A stretch of DNA of 9,991 nucleotides from Desulfuromonadales bacterium (GTDB taxonomy: Bacteria; Desulfobacterota; Desulfuromonadia; Desulfuromonadales; BM103), in NCBI GenBank assembly GCA_030640215.1, contig DAOWJU010000110.1:1-9991 (forward strand), given 5' to 3'. Below the pieces are notes generated by a model. It was not told where the DNA came from. It saw only the letters and a program-made list of their open reading frames with translations, and searched no databases. Positions 1 to 6,725 of the stretch are shown here, piece after piece. The translations under genes and the position numbers were made by a program. Each line of letters opens with the position of its first letter. Position 1 is the first letter of the stretch.

Positions 1-1
1 C

Positions 2-1261
2 GGCAAAGATCTCACCCCCATGGGTGGTGAAAAAGCCGGCAACGCCGACGGCACCATTCCCGCCTGGGACGGTGGTATTACCACGCCACCAGCAGGCTAC
101 GAGAAGGGTATGCATCACCCCGATCCCTACGCCGCTGACAAAACCCTCTTTACCGTGACGGCTGACAATATGAGTCAGTACGCTGATAAGCTGACCGCCG
201 GCCAGCAGGCGATGCTCAAGGCTTACCCGTCGTACAAAATGAACGTCTATCCGACTCATCGCAGCGCTTCTGCGCCGCAGCGCATCTATGACGCAACCAA
301 GTCGGTTGCAACCACGGCGCAACTGGCAGAAGGTGGCAACGGCGTGAATGGTGCCATCAATGGCATCCCCTTCCCGATTCCGCAAAATGGCAATGAAGCG
401 ATCTGGAATCACATCCTGCGCTGGCGCGGCAATGCATTCGACCGTAACTTCGGTCTTGCGCCGATGACCCGCGGTGGCGACTTCACTATGGTTCAATTCA
501 ACGAAAAGGGTGATTTCCGCTACAGCCATGAAGGCATGACAGAAGAGAAATTTAAAAATGTCATCGCCACATTCAAGCAGGAAATTTTCGCTCCGGCCCG
601 TGTTGCCGGTCGCATTCTGCTGGTCCATGAGACTCTTGATCAGAACAAGGAAAACCGTCGCGCGTGGCTCTATAATCCAGGCCAGCGTCGCGTACGCCGC
701 GCACCAAATGTTGCTTTCGATAATCCCAAAGAAGGCGGCGACGGTCTGACCACCAGCGATACTGTGGATATGTACAACGGCAGCCCCGAGCGCTACAATT
801 GGCAGCTGGTCGGCAAAAAAGAGATCTACGTCCCTTATAACAGCTACCTGCTGCACAGCGACAAGCTCAAGTACAAGGATATCCTCACCCCGCTGCATTT
901 GAATCCTGACTACCTGCGCTACGAATTGCATCGGGTTTGGGTGGTTGAAGCAACGCTTAAGGAGGGGACGAGCCATATCTACAAGAGACGCACCTTCTAC
1001 ATTGACGAGGACTCCTGGCAAATTCTGGCCATGGATCAGTACGACAGTCGTGATCAGCTCTGGCGTGTTTCCGAAGGCCATTGCATCAACTACTACGAAG
1101 TACCGACCTTCTGGTCAACGGTTGAGACCCATTACGACCTGCAATCGGGTCGTTACATTGCGATTAATCTCAATAATGAGCACTCCATGTATAATTTTGA
1201 TGTAAGCTTCACAGGTAAGGAATTCACGGCATCGGCACTGCGTCGTGCCGGTAAGCGTTAA
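2..1261 (+). CDS. DUF1329 family periplasmic protein (5'-truncated by window edge)
   Basis: The frame is open from base 2, reading GKDLTP just before the first Met codon at 20, so that ATG is internal. It has no ribosome binding site and sits inside the family's conserved N-terminal motif (LTPMGGEKAGNADGTIPAW). The true start and the expected signal peptide lie left of the window, and I estimate 30-40 residues are missing. The visible part is 419 residues, close to the family's roughly 450. A second conserved block, near bases 970-1075, reads RRTFYIDEDSWQI followed by MDQYDSRDQLWRV. The end, TASALRRAGKR, is also typical of DUF1329 (Pfam PF07044). Members are often labelled 'outer membrane lipoprotein-sorting protein' because of a presumed LolA/LolB-like fold, which would suit a periplasmic carrier of lipid-like ligands. 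No function is proven from this sequence. It is commonly found next to DUF1302, YCF48-like and RND genes, and the last two follow here. Family assignment is confident; role is inferred. Confidence 0.9.
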   Translation, partial: GKDLTPMGGEKAGNADGTIPAWDGGITTPPAGYEKGMHHPDPYAADKTLFTVTADNMSQYADKLTAGQQAMLKAYPSYKMNVYPTHRSASAPQRIYDATKSVATTAQLAEGGNGVNGAINGIPFPIPQNGNEAIWNHILRWRGNAFDRNFGLAPMTRGGDFTMVQFNEKGDFRYSHEGMTEEKFKNVIATFKQEIFAPARVAGRILLVHETLDQNKENRRAWLYNPGQRRVRRAPNVAFDNPKEGGDGLTTSDTVDMYNGSPERYNWQLVGKKEIYVPYNSYLLHSDKLKYKDILTPLHLNPDYLRYELHRVWVVEATLKEGTSHIYKRRTFYIDEDSWQILAMDQYDSRDQLWRVSEGHCINYYEVPTFWSTVETHYDLQSGRYIAINLNNEHSMYNFDVSFTGKEFTASALRRAGKR

Positions 1262-1282
1262 AGACCAACAGGGTTAACTGAA

Positions 1283-1316
1283 ACAAAGTGGCCGGGCCTT
1301 GGCTCGGCCGCTTTGT
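1283..1316 (+). terminator. Strong stem-loop after the DUF1329 gene; terminator or attenuator
   Basis: The arms 1283-1297 and 1302-1316 pair over 15 positions, with two G-T wobbles (1289/1310 and 1295/1304) and a CTTG loop at 1298-1301. The core is GC-rich and the base of the stem is ACAAAG/CTTTGT. The element starts 21 bases after the DUF1329 stop codon. It lacks a classic run of T: the following bases are CTTCTACTTG. It may therefore be a partial terminator, or a 3'-end-stabilising or attenuating hairpin, and not an efficient intrinsic terminator. Pairing was done by eye. Confidence 0.7.
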
Positions 1317-1322
1317 CTTCTA

Positions 1323-1343
1323 CTTGTAGCTAGCAGCTAGAAG
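1323..1343 (+). repeat. Inverted repeat overlapping the Shine-Dalgarno of the propeller gene
   Basis: CTTGTAGCT (1323-1331) and AGCTAGAAG (1335-1343) are inverted copies apart from one G/G mismatch (1326/1340), separated by the three bases AGC. As RNA it would form a small 5+3 bp hairpin whose 3' arm runs into the AAGGG at 1342-1346. It could hinder translation initiation or be a DNA dyad, or it could be chance. Confidence 0.4.
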
Positions 1344-1346
1344 GGA
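1341..1346 (+). promoter_or_regulatory. Ribosome binding site supporting the GTG start at 1353
   Basis: AAGGGA lies six bases before the GTG at 1353. This spacing, together with the clean signal peptide that the GTG start yields, decides the start of the propeller gene. No ATG between here and the mature domain has comparable support. Confidence 0.65.
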
Positions 1347-1352
1347 ATTTGC

Positions 1353-2453
1353 GTGAAAAATTGTTTTTCAGTGTTTTTGCATTTACACCTCAGATCCTCT
1401 CCGGTTGCTGGATTGATTCTTTTTATCCTCGCTTTCTCTCTGTTCACAAACTCTGCTCTTGCCGCTAACAGTCAAATTATGCCGTTGGCTGAAAAATCAC
1501 TCTTGCTTGATGGCCAGATCATTGGCGAGCAAATCATCGTTGTCGGCGAGCGCGGTCATATCCTGATCTCTGCAGATCATGGTGTCTCCTGGCAGCAGCA
1601 GGAGGTGCCAACCCGCTCAACCTTGACCAGCGTGTTTTTCATAGATCCAAGCAACGGCTGGGTGGCAGGGCACGACAGCGTTATTTTACAGACCCGTGAC
1701 GGCGGTCGCCACTGGCAGAAGGTCTATGCCGATCCCGATGATGAACGGCCGATCTTTGATCTCTGGTTTCGGGATATGACTTACGGCTATGCAGTGGGTG
1801 CTTATGGCCTGTTCCTGGCGACTGAAGATGGTGGCAGAAGCTGGAATCCTCTTGATTTTAATCCCGCAACTCTGGCGGCTGAAGATGCCGGTGCTGATGA
1901 AGCCTGGCAGGAAGACTCCGAAGAAGAATACTCCGGGGAGGAATACTCCGAGGAGGAATACTGGGGCATCGACTTCCATCTTAACCAGATCGCAGTCATG
2001 CCGAATGGTCGAATCTTAGTTTCTGCTGAAGCCGGAAACCTCTATCGTTCCGACGACGCTTGTCGCTCCTGGCTCAGCCTGCCTTCACCCTATGAAGGCT
2101 CCTTTTATGGTAGCTTGCCTCTCAGCCAGGCTAGCATCCTGGCCTTCGGTTTGCGCGGTCACCTCTTTCGTTCCGAAGATGCCGGTAATCGTTGGTCAGA
2201 GATCGAGTCTGGGAGCCAGGCCACGCTTAATGATGGCATTCATCTGCATGACGGCCGCATCGTCCTGGCCGGACTGGCCGGAACCTTGTTAGTCAGTGCT
2301 GATCAAGGTCATAGCTTCAAGCTCTATGCTCAGGCAGACCGAGCAGGCATTGTCAAAGTCCTGCAGGTTGCTGACGGTGCTTTGATCCTGATCGGAGATC
2401 ATGGCGTCAAACGTCTTGAGCTTCCGGGCAAAGAAAAGGAGACGAGACAATGA
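1353..2453 (+). CDS. Secreted YCF48-like beta-propeller protein with Asp-box (BNR) repeats
   Basis: This 366-residue protein starts at a GTG with a good ribosome binding site. Residues 1-37 look like a Sec signal peptide: a basic stretch, a hydrophobic core (about 18-32) and NSALA before AANSQ, so cleavage near residue 37 is likely. The mature part carries repeated Asp-box motifs of the form S-x-D-x-G-x-x-W. Examples are SADHGVSW, TRDGGRHW, TEDGGRSW, SDDACRSW, SEDAGNRW and SADQGHSF, which indicates a beta-propeller of the YCF48/HCF136-like class. In plants and cyanobacteria YCF48 helps photosystem II assembly. Here there is no photosynthetic context, and such proteins often sit beside RND transporters, so a periplasmic assembly factor or adaptor for the next gene's product is the better inference. 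An unusual acidic insert with three EEY units (residues about 187-205) interrupts the propeller. Its stop codon overlaps the next start (ATGA), which implies translational coupling. Older labels such as 'glycosyl hydrolase' or 'sialidase' are not supported. Confidence 0.88.
   Translation: MKNCFSVFLHLHLRSSPVAGLILFILAFSLFTNSALAANSQIMPLAEKSLLLDGQIIGEQIIVVGERGHILISADHGVSWQQQEVPTRSTLTSVFFIDPSNGWVAGHDSVILQTRDGGRHWQKVYADPDDERPIFDLWFRDMTYGYAVGAYGLFLATEDGGRSWNPLDFNPATLAAEDAGADEAWQEDSEEEYSGEEYSEEEYWGIDFHLNQIAVMPNGRILVSAEAGNLYRSDDACRSWLSLPSPYEGSFYGSLPLSQASILAFGLRGHLFRSEDAGNRWSEIESGSQATLNDGIHLHDGRIVLAGLAGTLLVSADQGHSFKLYAQADRAGIVKVLQVADGALILIGDHGVKRLELPGKEKETRQ
1923..1967 (+). repeat. Three tandem imperfect 15-base repeats encoding an acidic EEY insert
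   Basis: Three in-frame units of 15 bases follow one another: GAAGAATACTCCGGG, GAGGAATACTCCGAG and GAGGAATACTGGGGC. They encode EEYSG, EEYSE and EEYWG (residues 191-205 of the propeller protein). With the preceding acidic residues (EDAGADEAWQEDSE) they form a highly negative surface segment between the third and fourth Asp-box motifs. The near-identity at DNA level suggests recent in-frame duplication by slippage. Confidence 0.8.
2436..2442 (+). promoter_or_regulatory. Ribosome binding site of the RND transporter gene
   Basis: AAGGAGA, a near-perfect Shine-Dalgarno, lies inside the last codons of the propeller gene, seven bases before the ATG at 2450. It fixes the start that gives the ATGA overlap. 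Confidence 0.75.
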
Positions 2454-4768
2454 TCTCGACACTCCTTGACCGCGTTGAAAATATTATCTTCGGGGCTCGT
2501 CCTCTGATTGTTGCAACCTTTCTGGTTATCACGGTGATCATGGGCTACGGCCTGACCAACCTGCGTGTCGATGCCAGTTTCTCAAAGCACCTGCCGCTGC
2601 AGCATGAATACATGCAAACCTTCATGGAGTACCGCAACGAATTTGGCGGTGCCAACCGGGTCCTGGTGGCCTTGCGTGCCCGCGACGGCAATATGTTCAC
2701 CGCCGAGTTTTTCAACGCCCTGCGCCAGGCGACCGACGAGGTTTTCTTCCTCTCCGGGGTTGATCGTGCCCGAGTCAGCTCACTCTTCACACCGAATGTG
2801 CGTTTTACCGAGGTCGTTGAGGATGGTATCGCTGGTGGCAACGTGGTCCCGGCTGATTTCCAACCTTCAACCGAAGGCCTGGAGCAGGTTCGTAAGAACA
2901 TCCTCAAATCCGGCATTGTCGGCCGTCTGGTGGCCAATGATTTTTCTGCGGCGATCATCAGCGCGACCTTGATCGAAGTTGATCCACAGACCGGTGAAAA
3001 GGTCGATCTTATTGATGTCGGTCATCAGCTTGAAGCCATTCGCGCAAAAATCGAAAATGACCAGATCGAAGTCAATATCATCGGCTACGCCAAGGTGATT
3101 TCTGATATTGCCGACGGTGCCAAGCGCATTGTGCTCTTTTTCCTCTTTGCCTTCTTCATCTCTGGCGGGCTGGTCTACCTCTTCACCCGTTCGCACCGGG
3201 TGACCGCAATGGCCCTGATCTGCTCCTTGATTGCAGTGGTCTGGCAGCTTGGCCTGCTCACTTATCTCGGCTTCGGCATTGATCCGATGGGTATTCTGGT
3301 GCCGTTTCTGATTTTCGCCATCGCAGTCAGTCACGGTGTACAAATGATCACAGCCAATCGAGCTGCAATATTCAGTGGCGACGACGCCTTGACTGCCGCT
3401 CGCACCAGTTTCCGCAATCTGCTGGTCCCCGGCGGCGTCGCTCTGATCTCAGATACCATCGGCTTCATCACCATCATGCTGATCGATATTGAGGTGATTC
3501 AGCAGATGGCGGTGACTGCAAGCCTTGGGGTGGCAACTATCATTTTTACCAACCTGATGCTTTTGCCAATCCTGCTCTCGTATATTGGTTTTCCAAAGGA
3601 TTACCAGCGACGTCTGCGTGACAGCATTGAGCGCATGGATCGTTTCTGGATGCGGGTCTCTAAAACGGCCAAGCCGTTTCCAGCAGCGGCGCTCATCCTC
3701 TTTGCCCTTGTCTTGCTGGTTTTCGGTGCTATGCGCGGTAGCGAAATCAAGATTGGTGACCTGCATCAGGGCGTTCCTGAGCTCCGTCCGACTTCACGCT
3801 ACAACCTTGACAGCATGGCGATTACCGAGCATTTCTCCATCGGTGTAGACATGCTTAACGTCATAGTCGAAACGGTCGATGATGGTTGTATCGACTACGC
3901 TGTTATGGAAAACATCGACAACTTTGCCTGGCAGTTGTCCAACACCAAAGGTGTGCAATCGGTCATCAGTCTACCGGGGATCGCCAAGGTCATCAACGCT
4001 GGCTGGAGCGAGGGTTCGCTCAAATGGCGGGTTCTGCCGCGAAACCGTCAGGTTCTGGTCGAAGCGGTCCAATACATTCCAACCAGCAGTGGTCTGCTCA
4101 ACGCAAAATGCTCGGTCATGCCGGTGATGATTTTTACTGCCGACCATAAGGCGGAAACCATCTCCCATGTGGTCGATACAATCAAAGCCTACCAGGCCGA
4201 AAATGGTAATGAGCAAGTTAAGTTTCGCCTGGCAACCGGCAATGTCGGAGTCATGGCAGCAACCAATGAAGAAGTCTCTGCTGCCCAGTTTCCAATTCTC
4301 GTTTACGTTTTTGCAGCGATCATTGTTCTCTGTTTGTTAACCTTCCGTTCCTTGCGAGCAACCCTTGCAATAACTCTGCCGCTTGGCTTGGTTTCTCTGC
4401 TGGCCTATGCACTGATGACGCAACTGGAGATCGGGCTAAAAGTTTCAACCTTGCCGGTCGTTGCCCTCGGCGTCGGGGTTGGCGTTGATTATGGCATCTA
4501 CATTTACAGTCGCTTTCAAGCGCATCTCAATGAAGGAATGACGATTTACCAGGCCTATCACGAAACCCTCAAGGTCACCGGTAGCGGTGTTCTGGTTACT
4601 GGAATCACCCTGGCAATAGGTACGGCAACCTGGATTTTTTCGCCCTTGCAGTTTCAAGCGGATATGGGCATCCTCTTGACCTTCATGTTTCTGCTCAACA
4701 TGCTCGGAGCGCTGCTCCTCTTGCCAGCTCTGGCGAGCTGGTTACTCAGGCTTGGAAAGCGTAGCTGA
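2450..4768 (+). CDS. RND/MMPL family inner-membrane transporter (predicted exporter, HAE3-like)
   Basis: The 772-residue protein shows the duplicated RND plan. TM1 (about 18-38) is followed by a periplasmic loop of roughly 185 residues and TM2-6 (about 226-246, 252-272, 280-300, 327-347, 358-380). TM7 (about 410-427) is followed by a second large loop (428-612) and TM8-12 (about 613-766). TM10 has the MMPL signature GVGVGVDYGIYIYSR with Asp680, a likely proton-relay residue. The matching site in TM4 reads FAIAVSHGVQMI, with Ser-His in place of Asp-Tyr. The second loop has a Cys pair (480 and 554) in blocks such as GLLNAKCSVMP and DHKAETI, which I recall as typical of this subfamily. The size is below that of multidrug RND pumps (about 1,000 residues) and fits hydrophobe/lipid exporters. 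It is coupled to the upstream propeller gene and followed two bases later by an acyl-CoA synthetase. A proton-driven role with a lipid-like or other hydrophobic substrate is inferred. No membrane-fusion protein gene is visible. Confidence 0.92.
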   Translation: MISTLLDRVENIIFGARPLIVATFLVITVIMGYGLTNLRVDASFSKHLPLQHEYMQTFMEYRNEFGGANRVLVALRARDGNMFTAEFFNALRQATDEVFFLSGVDRARVSSLFTPNVRFTEVVEDGIAGGNVVPADFQPSTEGLEQVRKNILKSGIVGRLVANDFSAAIISATLIEVDPQTGEKVDLIDVGHQLEAIRAKIENDQIEVNIIGYAKVISDIADGAKRIVLFFLFAFFISGGLVYLFTRSHRVTAMALICSLIAVVWQLGLLTYLGFGIDPMGILVPFLIFAIAVSHGVQMITANRAAIFSGDDALTAARTSFRNLLVPGGVALISDTIGFITIMLIDIEVIQQMAVTASLGVATIIFTNLMLLPILLSYIGFPKDYQRRLRDSIERMDRFWMRVSKTAKPFPAAALILFALVLLVFGAMRGSEIKIGDLHQGVPELRPTSRYNLDSMAITEHFSIGVDMLNVIVETVDDGCIDYAVMENIDNFAWQLSNTKGVQSVISLPGIAKVINAGWSEGSLKWRVLPRNRQVLVEAVQYIPTSSGLLNAKCSVMPVMIFTADHKAETISHVVDTIKAYQAENGNEQVKFRLATGNVGVMAATNEEVSAAQFPILVYVFAAIIVLCLLTFRSLRATLAITLPLGLVSLLAYALMTQLEIGLKVSTLPVVALGVGVGVDYGIYIYSRFQAHLNEGMTIYQAYHETLKVTGSGVLVTGITLAIGTATWIFSPLQFQADMGILLTFMFLLNMLGALLLLPALASWLLRLGKRS

Positions 4769-4770
4769 TT

Positions 4771-6720
4771 GTGCAACAAACAACTTCTTCAACAGGACAG
4801 ACCGGGATGGCAAACTCCTCCAATTGGCAACCACATTCTCCTTCGGTGATCGCTGCTATTATGGCGACCTGCGAGAAGTTTCCTGAGCGTCCAGCCTTCG
4901 TCTACCGAGTCGCAAAGCAGGAGTTCACTGTTGATTACGCCAAACTTCGAGAAGACGTTATTCTTCTGGCCAGGGCTTTTGAGGAACGTAAGATTGGCCA
5001 GGGTAGTCGTGTCATGCTGCTTTCTGACAACCGTTACGCCTGGATCGTGACCGATCTGGCGCTGATGGCGCTCGGCGCAGTCAGTGTGCCGCGCGGCAGT
5101 GAGACGCCGACTCAGGAGTTAGAGTTCATTCTCAATCACGCTCGCTGCTCTTTCATGGTTGTCGAAACAGATGCGTTGCTGGCCCGTCATCAGGAGATGC
5201 TCAGCACTCACAAGGAAGTCAAAACCCTGTTCATTATTGAGGGTAGTGACAAGCACACTCTTTTAAGTCGTTTCTACGCCTACAACGACATTCTCAAAGA
5301 CCGCATTCTCAGTGACGACGATTTCAAGCGCTTTGATCGTATGGTGGCTAAAGTTACCCAGAAGGATCTGGTGACAATCATCTTTACTTCCGGGACCACC
5401 GGCAAGCCGAAGGGCGTGATGCTGAATCACCGCAATATTCTCTTCAACACCGAAACGCTGCCGCCGGTGATTGGCATCACTGAACAGGATTTGTGGGTTT
5501 CCATTCTGCCGAGTTGGCACATTTTCGAACGCGCACTTGAGCTGCTTGCCCTGACGAGTGGCAGCGCTATCGTCTACTCAAACCTGAAGACTTTCTCCAA
5601 TGACCTGGTGACTTACCAGCCGACTCTGGTGGCAACGGTACCGAGGTTGTGGGAATCGCTCTACACCAAAGTTACCGCAGCGGTTATGGAAAAAGGTGGT
5701 CGTGCTTTTGCGATGTTCAAGCTGCTGCTGAAAATTTCAATTCGTTTTCGCCGTGCCCGGCGCAAGTTGCGTGGGCACTTGCCTCAGTTCAAACAGGTTG
5801 GCCCACTGACCTCTTGTGCCAGTAAGCTGATCGCGTTGCTAGAGGTGATTCTCCTGGCCGTTCCATACTGGTTGGCGCAGAAAAAGCTGGCACCACTACA
5901 GGCTAAATTTGGTGGTCGGTTACGTATGGCCGTGAGCGGTGGCGGCACTTTACCCGCCTACCTCGAAAGCTGGCTCGACGCCATCGGCATTCGTATTACC
6001 AATGCCTATGGTATGACCGAATGTGCACCGGCAATCGCCGGACGTGGCTACAACAGTGAAATTTTCGGGACTCTGGGTCGACCGATTGATGTAACCGAAC
6101 TGCGTATTGTTGATAGTGATGATCAAGTGGTTGTCCCGGGTGTCGAAGGTGAGATTGAGGTGCGAGGGCCGCAAGTCTTTGACGGTTATGATGATAATGA
6201 CGAGGAAAACCGTAAAGCCTTTACTGCTGATGGTTTTTTCCGTACTGGCGATTTGGGTAAAATGACGATCTCAGGTGAACTGTTGCTGACGGGACGTTCC
6301 AAGGAAATCATCGTCCTCGCCAGTGGAGAGAATATCGATCCGTCACGCATTGAAGGTGCCATTGGCCAGTTACCCTTTGTCAATGACGCAGTTCTGGTCG
6401 GCCAGGATCGTAAAGGCCTGGCCGCCTTGATCGTACCGGATTGGGATAAGCTGAAAGATTTCATGACCGAGCATTTCGGACATACTGACGAAAAGGCCGA
6501 AGACCTGCATAAAGACAGTGCTTTGCGCGACCGGGTCAAACAGGAAATCAACCGGGTTTTGCAGGCAAAGAATGGTTTCAAGCCTTACGAGAAGTTACAG
6601 AATATTGATTTTCTCAAGCATGAATTTACGGTTGGTGAGGAGTTGACTAATACGTTCAAGAAGCGTCGCTATATCATCGAAAGAAAGTACAAGGAGTTGA
6701 TTGATCGGTTGTTCAAATAG
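4771..6720 (+). CDS. Long-chain fatty acid-CoA ligase (AMP-forming acyl-CoA synthetase)
   Basis: The enzyme would activate a fatty acid with ATP and CoA to acyl-CoA, AMP and pyrophosphate, on the cytoplasmic side of the membrane. Family motifs of the ANL superfamily appear in order. They are the P-loop TSGTTGKPKG (206-215), LPSWHIFER (246-254), VSGGGTLP (388-395), YGMTECAPA (413-421), RTGDLG (491-496) and the hinge region TGRSKEIIVLASGENIDP (507-524). A C-terminal FKKRR (629-633) carries the candidate adenylation lysine. Length and the long insert before GGRLRMAVSGGG match the COG1022 (FAA1-like) group. Residues about 310-370 contain a basic and two hydrophobic stretches that may aid membrane association. 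The start is uncertain. GTG 4771 has only a weak GGAAAG upstream, while ATG 4807 (residue 13) has AGGA at 4794-4797, and residues 1-12 are low-complexity Thr/Ser/Gln. It follows the transporter gene by two bases, so it is probably co-transcribed. Chain-length specificity is not readable. Confidence 0.93.
   Translation: MQQTTSSTGQTGMANSSNWQPHSPSVIAAIMATCEKFPERPAFVYRVAKQEFTVDYAKLREDVILLARAFEERKIGQGSRVMLLSDNRYAWIVTDLALMALGAVSVPRGSETPTQELEFILNHARCSFMVVETDALLARHQEMLSTHKEVKTLFIIEGSDKHTLLSRFYAYNDILKDRILSDDDFKRFDRMVAKVTQKDLVTIIFTSGTTGKPKGVMLNHRNILFNTETLPPVIGITEQDLWVSILPSWHIFERALELLALTSGSAIVYSNLKTFSNDLVTYQPTLVATVPRLWESLYTKVTAAVMEKGGRAFAMFKLLLKISIRFRRARRKLRGHLPQFKQVGPLTSCASKLIALLEVILLAVPYWLAQKKLAPLQAKFGGRLRMAVSGGGTLPAYLESWLDAIGIRITNAYGMTECAPAIAGRGYNSEIFGTLGRPIDVTELRIVDSDDQVVVPGVEGEIEVRGPQVFDGYDDNDEENRKAFTADGFFRTGDLGKMTISGELLLTGRSKEIIVLASGENIDPSRIEGAIGQLPFVNDAVLVGQDRKGLAALIVPDWDKLKDFMTEHFGHTDEKAEDLHKDSALRDRVKQEINRVLQAKNGFKPYEKLQNIDFLKHEFTVGEELTNTFKKRRYIIERKYKELIDRLFK
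4794..4797 (+). promoter_or_regulatory. Possible ribosome binding site for the alternative ATG start at 4807
   Basis: AGGA lies nine bases before ATG 4807, within the sequence that the GTG-started frame would translate. It makes a 637-residue synthetase as plausible as the 649-residue form. The acyl-CoA synthetase homology begins after either start. Confidence 0.4.
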
Positions 6721-6725
6721 GCGTC

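Noticed and set aside
20..22. ATG at 20 as the true start of the DUF1329 gene
   Set aside because: The frame is open upstream, the conserved family motif begins before it (LTP), there is no Shine-Dalgarno, and starting there would remove the expected signal peptide.
1353..2453. Sialidase or other glycosyl hydrolase function for the propeller gene
   Set aside because: Asp-box repeats are shared by many propellers. No sialidase catalytic set (such as the Arg triad with an FRIP-type motif) is visible, and the context favours a YCF48-like accessory role.
2867..3343. Open frame of 158 codons on the minus strand
   Set aside because: It is antisense to the RND transporter, charged and without family features. 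It is a by-product of the codon bias of the real gene.
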